In this document: piece by piece, positions 14,594 through 27,185 of the stretch | Position numbering within the stretch: the first letter of the stretch is position 1 | How the letters are laid out: every line of letters starts with the position of its first letter | From: Chrysogorgia sp. JL179-B06 | Taxonomy: Eukaryota > Cnidaria > Anthozoa > Scleralcyonacea > Chrysogorgiidae | NCBI GenBank assembly: GCA_035772405.1 | Contig: JAYKKM010000056.1 | Coordinates: forward strand, 542,501 to 606,500 | Direction of reading: 5' to 3' | Length of the DNA: 64,000 nt | The notes under the pieces: generated by a model | Told to the model about the DNA's origin: nothing | Seen by the model: only the letters and a program-made list of their open reading frames with translations | Database searches by the model: none | Translations under genes and position numbers: made by a program

Positions 14594-16649
14594 CCGAAGG
14601 AGTTCAAAATGCACCAATTTTGACAAAGTGTTGCTAAACATGGTGTATACACCATATTTGGCACTATGCCCCATCGAATCAAATCGACCATCACCTGACC
14701 ATATGCTGTCCCCATTCTTCTCTTTTAATTGAATAATCATATTGGACTGATAATTTTCATAGTAGCTCAAAATCGATGGGAACAAGAATTTACTCTGGTG
14801 TACAAAGTATGTCCTTAATGATATAGACAACAAATTCATGTGTCTAAACATTAACATTGTCTGGCTAATGTTAATCCCTGACATCAAAATTCCATAGCTC
14901 ATTATATTGCCAGCTGGGTATCTTCCTAATACTAATGGTTGGCTTCTCCACTGGTAACATTTTCTTGGCTCACATTCTCTGCAAATTTGGGTCACTGTAG
15001 CCATAGATCCATTCCTCTTTATTTCTGCTTTAGGGTTGGGAGCTTTGCAGTTAAAGCAAAACATGGTAAACAGGCTCATTAACATGCCAAAAAATACCAC
15101 AAACTTTGGCTCTGATTGGACACTTGTCCCTGGCTCAACCCTAAAATATTAGGCACTGCCTTAGTGTATGAACTATGAAACCATGAATAGAAAGAAACAT
15201 GTATATATATGCATAATAAGTCATGTTGAGGTTTCAACCTGTTGACTCAAGCCTTCATCAAAGCAATCCTCATAGATAAAACATGTGCAAACTTTCAACA
15301 TAATGTACACCAAATAAATTATCTCAAAATACATGTATGAATCAAAAGATGAGAAAATATGAAGCTGTAATATTTCAACTTTATTCCAAGTCATGATCAA
15401 ACATAACTTTGGAAGGTCAATGCTTCATATGTTCTTGTCTTTTCACTCATATCTTGAGTTTTCGAGATGATTTTATCACTATGATTTTATTCAGCATATC
15501 ATGTTTCATCTTTTATTTCTTGAAAGGCAGTGGTTTTTCTTTCGACATAAATTGTTTCAAATGATAATGTATGTACTTACTGCACTTTATTGGAGGAGTT
15601 TTCATTTTCTTCATCATTGCCATCATATGATGATTGACTCATTTCTTCCATTGAGGACCAGTCATAATCCGATTTGTTTTCGGTAGGGTGGCTTCCTTCC
15701 TCTTCGGCTTCACTGTTTTCTGACTCAATTTTCCTTTCAACTTCAGAACCGGAAGTGCTACCACGTCCACTTTGCCCTTCGCCTTCGGCTTCGCTATGAA
15801 CTGCCTGAAGCTTCCTTGAAAGGTCCATTTTACCTTTTTTCAGCCAGCTCACCTTCTTCTGGAGCTTCTTGATTTTCTTTTTGAGAAATGCGCAATTTGT
15901 ACAGGATATATCCGACTCTAATAACATTTCGGCATCTTTTGAGCCTTCTTTTCCTTGTCCCTGCGCCAAACCCTCTGAGTCTGATGAGTCCTACTTGCTC
16001 GGCAATATTTTTTTGGGCAACACTTTCTTGCTGCGGCGAATGATCTATAGAATCAATTGAAACGCATTTTAAAACTTACTCGAACAGAACAGAATCAAAC
16101 AAGCAAGGGAACACGTATTATTTATGTATTATAATATGGCCTTATGAATATTTATATTATGAAGTGTCAGTTTACCTGTCTGCGCTTGCGATCTGAAACT
16201 CCAGGAGAAGTCGCAGGTTCAGCAACTCCTGCCACGTCGATTGTGGGAACAGCGTCATGATTTAATTTCCTCTTCATGCCAAGAGAAGTAGCGATTTCCA
16301 AATTTGTGGTGAACGAACTCTCTTCAAAATGCGCGGAACACAAAACAGATGAGCGCGAAGATGTAAAATTCGGCCTGTGTTTTCGAACAAAGCACTCCCA
16401 CTGTTTCCTTCTTTTACAGTCCTTTTCCTCGTTTGGGAATATATGGGTAGATATACCTGATGTATGTTGACTATTTTGGCAACTTACACGACCAGGGCCA
16501 CCAGCAACACACGTTCTACCTCCGTGTTTACGCGTTTTATGTAAAGCACTCGATGTACTCGCCATGTTGTATCTCGCCAAGTCGAATAAGCGTGTCCTCG
16601 TTATGACGTCACAGCACAAGAAATGATGCGCGCAAAGTTCGTATCGCAT
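14594..16649 (-). pseudogene. THAP-domain transposase-like gene, three exons, 3' end lost to the virus
   Basis: Exon 1 (about 16176-16649) encodes a THAP zinc finger: C-x10-C near GGRTCVAGG, a W, and LCSAHFEESSF. It ends CAG|GTAAAC. Exon 2 (about 15577-15988, acceptor GTAG) encodes an acidic coiled-coil linker with CTNC. Exon 3 (14594-15140, acceptor TTTTAG, donor CGG|GTAAAT) encodes a core with CYQWRSQPLVLGR and SGDGRFDSMGHSAKYG, the first acidic part of a DDE-like domain. Similar THAP-plus-core proteins are transposases or domesticated relatives; Kolobok, which uses TTAA targets, is my best guess. The next exon would lie beyond the virus, so transcription is probably interrupted. The likely start codon is the internal ATG at residue 29 of exon 1. 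Confidence 0.65.
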
Positions 16650-17762
16650 TTCGAAATTTTTGAGATTTCAAACAGTCATAAAATTAGTTCTACTGGACCA
16701 ATTTGCGTTCTGATTACAGGGAAATAACCGCAAAAGTTTGGCGAATTTATTAAACGAATAAAAGCAATACCTAAAATTTGGCTGCATAAGCACTTTAAAT
16801 TAATTTAAAACTACCAAATTTAAGACTCGCAAATCTAATGTTGATATTAAATGTTTTGTTTATATGTAAATGAGAACACCAAAGACATAAATTTATTAAA
16901 ATGTCATCATGTTTTCATTTCGTATTGAGAGTGCGTTGTTAACGTAGGACTAATTAACCATTTCACCAGCTGACCAGGGTCATTTAATAGTCGGTACAAG
17001 CTAGTGCGTCGTCGGTTGAAGTGAGCTTACACCCCCCATAAAATTTTCTGAGTACGGCCCTGGGTGAAACTTTGCTAGTTCATGCCAGGGTTTCTTGTAT
17101 TGTAAATTGTCCATTTTCCTTGCTGCTCAGTATTAGGCATGCAATTAATATTATTTATAACTACTGTATTGCCTCATGTACAGTGTTAGAATACATGGTA
17201 TTGATACTTTTTATATTTTGGCACCTGTAGTGCCCTTATCAGAGACGGTGATAGAGGAACTGGCGTACCAGGAATGCCAACGTGTTTGTGGAGCAAGACC
17301 AAGTATACATTTGATTTTTTGTTGTGCATGCGTATTATATATTTGAACAATTTACCTAATCAATTTCAGTCATTAACTAGTTTTTTCTAGACCAAAGGAG
17401 ACTCAAGTTCCCAGTATTACTATTATTTTACTCTGGCTATGCATGGTCAATTCTTAATGTGACCATTGGGTGGGGAATTGTTTTATTATTTTTTGCCCGG
17501 GGGTATAGGGTGGGGAAAGGGTCCCCACCCTTGGAAGTCTGGTAACTAAAGTAAAGTATTCGTATTCAAAATGGCGACGAAAAAAGTTGCTGAAAATCGA
17601 TGTTAGCTCAAAAAAGCAGCGACAGAAATGAGCCACTGGTTAAATTAAATTTACATTTGATGTTAAAATTTGTCTAATTATACATTTGTTTGATGTCCCC
17701 TTGCGCCGGGGTGGGGAATTTGCGATGAGCTTAAAAAATACAAATCCCCTGGTTACAGGAAG
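16650..17762. other. Non-coding stretch with fragments of repeats
   Basis: No gene is supported. A TE-like word ACACCCCCCATAAAATTTTC is at 17028, and two GGTGGGGAATT-like words (17470, 17710) suggest a degraded repeat. The rest is AT-rich sequence without a visible signal. Confidence 0.5.
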
Positions 17763-18187
17763 AATACACGGATCGCGAATCTCAACAATTGTGTGTATTT
17801 GGTGCATTATGGGACACTTCAGGACCACGATGGTCGAAAAAGGAATGACGGTAAAAACGCATAACACTTAAAAATTAAGAACTTCTAAATGTCGACGTAC
17901 TCAATGACGTCAGTTGGCCGAAAAACCAATAGAATCGTAATTAACATTCTACTTCCGGTTGGCTAAGTAACAATATTCAAGTGTTTATCTTGTTTAAGTT
18001 TAACTACAATGTTTCTACGCATGTAACAAGAATCAAAGCGCCTTATTACACATAAATCGTAGAAAACAACGAAAAATAACCATTTTTTAAATGTCCGTGA
18101 TTGAGCAAAACCGTGACTTTTACTCAGCTCTAGTATCCCACAATACAAAGCGCGGTTACATTTTTTGAGATTCGCGATCCGTGTATT
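17763..18187. mobile_element. MITE with perfect 23-bp terminal inverted repeats
   Basis: AATACACGGATCGCGAATCT... (17763-17785) is perfectly inverted at 18165-18187. A second, imperfect inverted pair lies inside (near 17803 and 18128, around ATTATGGGACAC). No ORF. The 425-bp element is a non-autonomous DNA transposon of unknown family; no clear target duplication was seen. Confidence 0.75.
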
Positions 18188-18327
18188 GATCCATGCATTG
18201 ATCCATGCATTAATGCCAGACGATTTTACTGGTCACCGTTTAAGCCCAAAGGGTTAATCGTAAATAATAAAATGGTCACCTCGGTTTCTTTTGTTTTAAC
18301 AGGGACGATTACTGTCGTATTTACGCC

Positions 18328-18429
18328 ATGAATACTGGATGAGGGATATTTAGTTCTAAACATCCTCAATCAATATATTCATGAGGGACCTTTAGAACTA
18401 TATATCCCTCATCCAAATCCAATATTCAT
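18328..18429. repeat. Imperfect 100-bp palindrome
   Basis: Arms starting ATGAATACTGGATGAGGGAT and ending in its near-complement ATCCCTCATCC...AATATTCAT enclose a short loop. It is either a small foldback element or part of one. Flanks to 18889 hold no recognisable gene. Confidence 0.6.
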
Positions 18430-18889
18430 TAAAAATATGTCTCAAAGAACTAATTGATTTGTTCCTACTCCACAATTGTACGTCTTTTGGTGATTAAAGG
18501 AACTCAGTTTTCATTTGCTTCGGCAACTTCTTTATCGCGCTCACAGACAAAAGGCGGACATTGTAGACAGGTGTATTTGCAAACCAAATTTATACAGATT
18601 CACTGAACCAATTCGATAAAGAGGTTTCACAAAACAAAAGCCTCCATTGTTGGTCTTGTTTATTTCCTCGATGACCATGTAATCACAAACTAAACGCATG
18701 TAGGGCTTCACCATTTAATCGCTAATCTCCCTCAAAAGCACGCGTTTACTTATAAGAAAATTTAAATTATAACGCGTCACCATGACTTGTTGTATTTATT
18801 TATAATACAGTCCTGACTTATAAAAACGAAAGGTGTTGCTTTAAAGCTTCATTCCACTACTCGCAAGAACCAACTCGCATTGCTAAACG

Positions 18890-19485
18890 TAAAGCCTGGT
18901 TCACACGAGAGCATAATCATAAGCATATTAAGGACAAGACAAAAGGAAAAATAAAGAAATGAAGTCAAGCCTGCGACATAAAGATGGACATAATCATAAG
19001 AAGCAGAAGCCAAGCATAAAGTTGGGACACAGGAGGCGACAAATCGCGGGGCGTGTCACGGGGACATTTCCCTTGTTGTGGACACACGAGGGGACATGTC
19101 AGAAAAGGAAAATAACCTTGTGATTGGTTTATTTTAATTTTGTCCTAGGGACTAGTTGCACGAGCTGTTCATACGATGGGACAAGTCACGGGGTCATACT
19201 TTTATCACCGTGACATGTCGCACGAATTCAAATCATTTTGAATAAATGCAACATGTTTCGGGGACAAAATTTTGTCCCAGCGACAAAGTTTTGCCTAGTA
19301 CACATGACAGGATTTGTCCATGCAACATGACCCCGGGATTTGTCGCCCTTTCGCATAAGGCAAGAGCAAGACAAAAGAAGAAACAAAGAAAAATTCTCGT
19401 TGTTTTGTCTTTGTACGTCCCAGAGGAAAAGTGATGCTTTGTTTTCGTTGCTTATGCTTATGTCGCTCGTGTGAACCAGGCTTTA
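18890..19485. mobile_element. MITE with 20-bp TIR TAAAGCCTGGTTCACACGAG
   Basis: The left TIR (18890-18909) is perfectly inverted at 19466-19485. The interior has several GGGACA/TTGTCCC words and no real ORF. Its TIR start (TAAAGCCTG) matches the start of the MITE at 41551, so both may depend on one transposase family. Confidence 0.8.
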
Positions 19486-20309
19486 GCACTTGTAGCCGGC
19501 TATGCGATGTTTTTAGTTAAATACAAGTGCTCGCTAATCGCAACCAGTTTTCTACTTGGCGACTTTTTTCACGCGAAGCGACTTTTTACATTGTCTGCAT
19601 GAACTACAGAAAAAGTAGCTTCGCACTAAAAAGTCTCCCAGTGGACAAACCACTGAGTTGTTCTATCTTTTATTAGTACCACAAGAGCAAAATGATTCCA
19701 ACAATTCCTGGATGTCAGCTTATGTTGATAACTTGAGAATTTTTTGCACTCTGAGATTAGTCGATTATTCTCTGCGAAAGACTTCCAGTTTAGTTTAATA
19801 GGTGAATGACTGTTTCAGTTTAACCAATTTCTATTTTTCTTTTGACAGAAGCCATATGTGCACAGATGGATCACTTTCGCCAGACGAAGTATCGGCAATC
19901 ACAAATAAAATTGGAAGGTAGTACTAAAAGTGTTAGCGGTACTAGGGGCAAATATATGATGGTTTAATGTATGTTGGGAAACGATGCCTCGGGTATAATT
20001 TATAATAATGTTGGCATCCTCATTCACAATATTTCTGCAATGATTTTTTGGAAAAATTCACATCTTTCAATCCACGATGGGGGTGGTAACGTGATGTTAT
20101 ATATACGGGCATGTTACATATATGGGCTCGATTTAAAAACGGATAGATTTAAAACTAGAAATAAACTAATCGCATAAGCACACTTATGCGAAGTTTCAAA
20201 AAGAAACTGTACCAACGAATTAGAGAAACGTTTCAACAGGGATTTCAAGGGCAGTGCAAAAAATATGAGTTAAACATAAGGAAGGCATGGGCGAACATGT
20301 ATCTGCGCT
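19486..20309. other. Non-coding stretch
   Basis: I see no gene. There is an imperfect inverted pair AGCGACTTTTTACATT / AAAAAGTAGCTTCGC near 19575-19620 and AT-rich sequence otherwise. Confidence 0.4.
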
Positions 20310-20951
20310 CAGGGGTGGATCTAGGGATTTTTGTGACTAGTTTTCGAACGCCGAAGGCGTGAGAATCGAGCGCCGAAGGTACGAGATTTCTAGGAGGGTT
20401 CGGGGGCATGCCGCCCGGAAATTTTTGAAATCTAGAGTCTCTGAAATGCCATTTCCTGCATTTTGTGGGAAGATTAAGGTCAGAAAACGTAAATACATGT
20501 CTAAATTTACAGTTGGAATAAAAATTAGTAGGGTTTTACAGTAATTTATACTTATGGAAGAGTGACATTTATGTTTATATAATTGTTTTTGATTTTCTAA
20601 GGCTCTGAAATGCTAGTTCCTGCATTTTGAGGGCAGTTTTAATAGTAAATATAAAATATTAAGGTCATAAACAACCTAACTATAGTCTACCTCATCATTG
20701 TACACTTCAATGGGAACAATTTTTCAATTATTGCATTCCCTCTCCCAAATCAATTTGTAACACGGTAATTTCGTACTACTTCTACTGTCGGATGGTGACT
20801 GGTAAAAATGTGTTATACAATGAATAATAGTTAGTAACCCTGACCTGGTTTTTCAAAATTACCCTTAATTTCAAATAATACCATAATTTCAAACATTTAA
20901 AGCACAGTATATATGTAGTGTTTTCAAATTAATGGCTGCATCAGTTCACCA

Positions 20952-21412
20952 CTAAGTTCAGCCCTTGCATGGCAGGTAGGAATATTAAATAGTTGAAAAT
21001 CATGTTAGTTCAGCACCACGATGGCAGGTAGGAAGGTCAAATAGTTGAAAATCATGTGAGTTCAGCAACTGTACGGCAGGTAGGAAGGTCAAATAGTTGA
21101 AAATCATGTGAGTTCAGCACCTCGATGGCAGGTAGGAAGGTCAAATAGTTGAAAATCATGTGAGTTCAGCACCTCGATGGCATGCAGGTAGGAATGTTAA
21201 ATAGTTGAAAATCATGTTAGTTCAGTATCTGGATAGCAAGTAGGAAGGTTAAAATAGTTGAAAAATCATGTTAGTACAACATCTGGATAGCAACTACCTG
21301 TAGGAAGGCTAAATAGTTGAAAATCATGTTAGTTCAGTATCTGGATAGCAAGTAGGAAGGTTAAATAGTTGAAAATCATGTTAGTTCAGCATCTCGATAG
21401 CAAATTGAAATA
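20952..21412 (+). repeat. Minisatellite, about nine units of about 52 bp
   Basis: Units read roughly AGTTCAGCACCTCGATGGCA then GGTAGGAAGGTCAAATAGTTG and AAAATCATGT. Units at the left share GGTCAAATAG and those at the right GGTTAAATAG, so the array has diverged by blocks. It lies inside the hAT-like element. Confidence 0.9.
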
Positions 21413-21977
21413 ACACTTGGAAGATGGCATCGTCTGGGTTGTCATCTCTCCTTCCTTATTACTCTGACAAAGAAAATCACGGTCTTAATGATGGACTTCA
21501 TCCTCTCACGGTTTTCGTTAATTCGTTCTTGCAGGAAAACCGCTCGCCTTGTCATATATTTGGCCATAAAATCCGCCATTGCAATACTACCGCATAACTT
21601 TGAAACTTAGTGGTCCAGAACGCAAGGGGAGATTTGAATAATTTGAATATTCAATTTGTTGCCATTCTTCCCTCACTCCATCAAAATTAAACAAAGGCAC
21701 CAGCATGGTTTCTTCGATCGAATAAACAAGCCAAGGGAAGCGCACAAGCCATTCAAACCTGAACCTTCGTAGCCACACAGCCTCGCACGTTTGAGGAATA
21801 ACAAACAACTGCTGGTCTGGTTTCCAGATATTTGGAATATAGCGTAATTTTATCGGGAGCTGAAAACCGGCCAATCGTTTGGTAAACAAAGTCCATTATA
21901 TTGAAAGGAAAACAGTCTTCCTTCGACAAACTGGTTGTCCACGCGACTATGCGAAAGGCATTTCGTATTTATATGAT

Positions 21978-22112
21978 CTGACTAGTTCATGACTAGTTCA
22001 CTCTAATTGGGTTGAAGGCGATTAACCAATAGGAGACAGTTTTGACTAGTTCACTCTGATTGATTTGAAGCGATTAACCAATAGGAGACAGTTTTGACTA
22101 GTTCACTCTAAG
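21978..22112 (+). repeat. About 60-bp tandem repeat, 2.3 copies
   Basis: TTTTGACTAGTTCACTCTRATT followed by GATTAACCAATAGGAGACAG repeats near the right end of the hAT-like element. CCAAT is present in each copy. Confidence 0.8.
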
Positions 22113-22798
22113 TTTTGACTGCCTGAGATTTCCACACCATTATTCCACGCGCGGCGCTCGATCGCTCCATTTTGCCCTCCCCCTCTCCCAAAAGCCTATA
22201 ATACAGGCTATCATTTAGCAAAATAGACGTGCAAGCAACTGCGCACGGTGAAAAGTAAAAATAAAAATAACATTAGTAATACATTGTTAATTTTTATTTT
22301 TTATCAAAATGTGACTAGTTTCCGGAAACTAGTTAAACTAGTCTGGATCCACCCCTGGCGCTTATGGACTTGTCTATGAATTATTGAATTATTATGACTT
22401 GCACCAATTTTGAAAGTGATACAATTACAATTATAATTTTGATTATTTGTGAAACATTAGTAGGTAAAAAAATTTTGAGTTTTTCTTGAAGGTATTGTAA
22501 GATTTTATGCTTTTGAGCTCTGGTTCTAAGTCATTCCAAATGTCTATTCCTTTACTGTAGAGCATATGTTTCCTATAATTTGTCCTTGAGTATGATTTAT
22601 GTATTTTTTTTGAATTTGTTGTATTGTAATTGTGTATATTATTATTAGTTACAAAATAATTTGAAAATATTTCAGGTAAATTATCCCCTCGCCCGGCGCG
22701 AAGCGCCGGCCTGAGGGCGAGGGTGCTAATATCGACCGGCGTTTAGTCCCTTATCACGCGAGAGATGCAAGCGAATCCTAATCTCAGATCGGATTTAT

Positions 22799-22801
<3 letters not shown>

Positions 22802-22861
<60 letters not shown>
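22802..22861. repeat. AT dinucleotide microsatellite
   Basis: About 30 uninterrupted AT units. Length is likely variable between individuals. Confidence 0.95.
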
Positions 22862-22865
<4 letters not shown>

Positions 22866-23771
22866 CAACCGTCCTCATGCGCCGCATCGGAAATTTGGCC
22901 CTGGATTATCAGCTGATTTCAAGCCGAAACCGTAGTGTTGAAGGACAAGATAATCAAAGACAGACACAAGTAAAAGGTAAAAGGACTATTATAATTATAC
23001 GTATATTGTGATTGTCAGCGACTCACCGGTCTGTTGAGCAATTAATTTGCCTTTTCTGCATAGTTTTTTTTGGTTAGGGTTAGGTTTAGGATTTTGGTGA
23101 TATTTACTTGCATTTCGTTGAATTCTAAGAGACTATAGCGTCGTACGAATAGCCATTACCTTCAGTTCAGTGCTTCACTTTATCGTTTATTAAACTTTTT
23201 GACTTGACTCGCTAATAAACACGTGCTGCGAGTTTATTAAACGGCTTCAAACACGACCCATTTGATAAGTTCATTGGCGTAGTAATTTTGAAAATCGATG
23301 TTGTCTAAGCCGAGAAAATCAAAGATAAAGTTTATGTAAATCAGGACGAATCTTTATCACATTTAAAACCACGATACGGTCGTGATTTTCTTTTGTCTTT
23401 TCCTCATGAATTATTAATGAGTGTTTGAATGTAATTTAAATAATTGTACACTTTATTGTGTATTTTCTCCAAGCTCCGAAATCTAATAGACACATTTTGA
23501 AATACTTAACAGAGAGATTTGGGAAAATTTGAAGGTGTGTAATGTTTTGAATTTTCAAAACATATATGCATAATATATTGACAGTTGGCAGTATGTTATG
23601 ACAGTTGGCAGTATTATTTGATTAAAATTATAAATACTATCTGCTTGATAATTAGCCTATATATACAGTAGTTTAGGGTGAAAAAACATGCATACTATTG
23701 CTGTGTTTATATGACCGGGCCTGGCCTACAATTTTGTAGCAATAAACAAGCATTACTATGTATACGTGTCA

Positions 23772-24026
23772 GTGTTAATACTTAATATATACACTGCTGT
23801 AGTGAATAAGGGAGAGCTTGGGGGGAAACAGACGATACAGTACATGGATGATTGTCAAGCAAGCTCATATCCTCAGAAAAATTATTCTGTGTCCCGGACA
23901 GGGATAACTTTCTGATTTCCAGTGAGATGCTCTGACCATTGAGCTACCAAGACTCAGATGGTGAGTGAACGTTACATTGATGTACTGATTCTATTGATAT
24001 AACAGCAGTGTATATATTAACACACC
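23772..24026. repeat. Foldback repeat with tRNA-like core
   Basis: GTGTTAATACTTAATATATA and ACACTGCTGT near 23772-23802 are inverted at 23999-24026. Inside, the minus strand over about 23886-23953 reads GGTAGCTCAATGGTCAGAGC followed by an anticodon-arm-like CACTGGAAATCAG, but the T arm is degraded. A second tRNA-like start, GATGGCTCAATGGTTAGAGG, is on the plus strand at about 24130. These look like tRNA-derived SINE pieces, not tRNA genes. Confidence 0.5.
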
Positions 24027-27000
24027 CAATCATTAGTCATTACTGAAATATATAGTAACTGCTGTGCATAGGCAGTACATATATCATTAGAACAAGTGCA
24101 TCATTGTAACCTCTCTCCATCTGAATCTCGATGGCTCAATGGTTAGAGGCCGTCACTGGCAATAAGAAGGTTATAATTTTTTCAACCAGGAATATTATGT
24201 TTCTGACGATATCATCTTGACGTCCATGTTTTGTATACTGGTATGTATTCCACATATAATCTGTGTTTACAGTACTCCATCCATTATGGAACATGTTAGA
24301 CCTACAGTACACTTAGCTGGCCCAGTGGGTCACAACTTATCCTGTAAATGTAAAATACAGCTTATTATTATAAGTTCACATTGGGTATGTTGACAGCTAC
24401 TATGTGTGTTAGCTAGATCATTGTCGACAAGCAGACTAGGCATGGCATTTTGAATATAGGTTATAATATATATGTGCACGGTGATATAATTTATATACTA
24501 TAGTACACAATGCCATATATTATATGCTTTCTTACATGGCAAATATCGTATCTGCAATCTGCATTAGGTATTATTATTATTAGTATTATTGTTAATGCAT
24601 TATTATTAGTAGTATTAATAATAATAATAATAATAATAATACAGAGCCTGAAATAACGGCCGGCGGTCCGCGGTTTTCCGGCCAAATTCCAGTTTTTCCG
24701 ACCAAATGCTGAATTGATCGGAAGTTTTGTCCGGACAAGTTTGAAAAAAAATCCAATCATTTTTTTTCTTCAAAAGATTGGGTCTGAGCTCAGCACAGTG
24801 AGTGACATCTATATTAGTCTTATATAGAGTAGTAAACTGGCTCAGCATCTCGCAAAGAATACGGGCTCAATAAACAAGATGGCGGCGTGTGGCTGTTGAA
24901 CTGAAAGGTGCTTCTTGCCTTATTTTAGAACATAATTTTGTATATTAAAAGATGTTAAAATAATTTCTGATAGTAAATACATATATTTGTAATATTGCAA
25001 GTTTGCAACAATTCCTCAAAGTCAAAATATGTCCGCATTTATAACTGCTTCGTTTTTCAAAAGTAAGTGTTAAATATGATAAAAAAAAAGATATTCTTGC
25101 AATTTCATCTTTAAACTTTGTGTAAACTCTATAGCATAGAGTGATTTACTACTTACGGGATTTACTCAACGGAGGGGGTCAAACTAAAATCGAAAAAAAA
25201 TTTCCGATCAAATTTGAAAATTTCCGATCAAATGTCATTTTGTCCTATGGAAGAATTAAATTCAAACAACACAAAGCTCTCAGAGATATTGTCCACTGCA
25301 AATTTATTCAGTTTTGCAAATAAATGGGCTAATACCTAATTCAAGTAAAAGAACTACAGTACTGCATGTATTACAGTAGTAAATTAGCAACTACGCTATA
25401 AAAGTTTCAAACAGTATAAGCAGGCGAGGGGTGTTGCGTATAACGTATTTCTAGTTTAGAAAGTTATATCGGTACATAAATAAGCTAGTAAGATAGTTGT
25501 TGATTCTAAATATATTTAATAAATTTAACCTTATAAACAATGGTTCTGTATGATCCAAATATGATTTGAAACTCATTAAACGTGTTATTTTCTTTTGAAT
25601 ATTCATCAATTTTTGAATTCTTGTTGGATATTTACTTCCCCAAATTAAATTACCAAGGTGAGATATGGATAAACTAGCGCATAATAAATTAATTTTAGTG
25701 AGTTCAAATTAGTAAAGTGTCGTATTTTTGCTATGATTCCAGTTGATTTTATAATTTTCTTGGATATAAAATCAATATGGTTTTTCCAGGTTAAGCACTC
25801 ATCAATTATGATTCCCATAAATGTTGTATTTTTAACTTGTTGGATATTTTGGTTGTTTATTTTGATATTTATGTCATGACTCTGTTTCTTTTTGGTAGAT
25901 CTAAATAGAATAAATTTTGTTTTAGAGATATTTATTGATAGTTTATTTATATTTAACCATTTAATTATTTCATTAACTTCCTTTTGCATTGTTGTATTTA
26001 AAGTTTTGAGGCAAGAATTTGAATAAAATGCATTTGTATCATCAGCAAATATCACAAATGAAATTATATCACTACAGTTTTGTATATCATTGATATATAA
26101 TACAAACAGGAGTGGTCCAAGCACAGACCCCTGAGGAACACCAGTTGAAATTGTCATTTTTCTTGATTCTTTCTGTTGATATTTAACAATCTGTTTTCTG
26201 TCTTTTAAATAATTTTGAAACCAGGTGAGGGCTAATCCTCTTATTCTATAATGCTCTAATTTTTTTGTAAGGATGTTGTGATTGACTGTATCAAAAGCTT
26301 TTGAAAGATCAAGGAAAATACCCAATGTATATTCTCCTCCATCAATTGCTTTTGTAATGTTATCAACAAGTTCAAGAATTGCTTACTCAGTAGATCTATT
26401 TTGTCTAAAACCATATTGATGTTTTGATGATATATTGTTTTTTTAATATATGTAATTAGTCTCTTCTTCATTAATTTCTCTAATAATTTTGAAAAACATG
26501 TGAGAACAGATATTGGTCGATAGGTTTCGAATCTGTGCTTGTCACCAGTTTTAAAAATTGGAGTTATTAGGGCTATTTTTAATTGATCAGGAATTATTCC
26601 GTTATGAATGTTGTATTAAATATATGTGTTAGGGGTTTACTAAGTTCTTTTCGTATTACTTTTATTACTTTCGAATTAATTCCATCATAACCAGGACTTT
26701 TGTTTTGTTTTAGTAAATTTATTTCAGTTTGCATTTCATTTTCAGTAATAGGATCAATGAACATGCTTTCTCTATAATTTCCAGTAAGATAATTATGGAA
26801 ATTAGTTGAATTATTGTCAATTTTTTTAGCCAACTCAGGACCTTTGTTAGCAATTTGTGTAGGCTCTTCAATCATTTCATTTTAATTATTTTTGTAAAAT
26901 GTGTTAGGTAATTCATTCCGACTTTTGTTATTATTCACAATCCTCTTAATTGTTTTCCATGTCATTTTGATATCGTTTTTGTATTTAATAAACTGATTCT

Positions 27001-27185
27001 CATACCTTTTCTTTGCTATTTTGATTATGTAATTCAGTTTATTTTTGTATCTTTTGTATTTGTCTTCAGTTGTTTTGTTAGGTCTTCTTAAGTAAGTCTT
27101 ATAGAGTTTTTTTTTTTTGCTTTACTGACTTAGAGATGCTTTTAGTCATCCATGACTTTTGAGTGTGTCTATATTTGTTTTTGAT

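Larger units (their letters stand above)
20310..22357. mobile_element. hAT-like element with CAGGGGTGGATC termini
   Basis: The left end CAGGGGTGGATCTAG (20310) is inverted at the right end CTGGATCCACCCCTG (to 22357); CAGGGG-type ends are typical of hAT transposons. On the minus strand 21587-21889 encodes a fragment with EAVWLRRFRFEWLVRFPWLV, matching the start of TTF-type (ZMYM/KMT-like) hAT transposases, with the cysteines lost. The element also carries a 52-bp minisatellite and a 60-bp repeat. Both flanks share GCGCT, but I could not confirm an 8-bp target duplication. Related terminal sequence recurs, inverted, at 32510-32640. Confidence 0.65.
22685..25463. mobile_element. Unclassified insertion inside the LINE
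   Basis: The left end CCCCTCGCC is inverted near the right at GGCGAGGGG (about 25426). The left end has a GC-rich hairpin (CCGGCGCGAAGCGCCGG, 22693) next to an AT microsatellite. The interior contains a foldback with tRNA-like sequence (23772-24026), AAT microsatellites (about 24560-24640) and no intact gene. It may be several elements stacked together. Confidence 0.5.
22440..27185 (-). mobile_element. LINE (non-LTR retrotransposon), split by a 2.8-kb insertion
   Basis: The RT core is on the minus strand: 26594-26875 (NKSPGYDGINSKVIK), 26256-26471 and 25645-26325 (FLDLSKAFDTVNH, GVPQGSVLGPLLF, FADDT). The frame breaks near 26390 and 26590. The C-terminal end (NNIHNYNTTNSKKIHKSY, IDIWNDLEPELKS) resumes at about 22440-22684, so DNA from about 22685 to 25463 interrupts one copy. 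The 5' end stops near 27185 without an endonuclease domain, the usual 5' truncation. The clade (Jockey/CR1-like group) is uncertain. Confidence 0.8.

Noticed and set aside
20952..21412. CRISPR-like spacing of repeats
   Set aside because: Units are tandem with no unique spacers, vary freely and sit inside a eukaryotic transposon.
23886..24190. Functional tRNA genes
   Set aside because: T arms and acceptor stems are not maintained; only D-arm-like parts remain.
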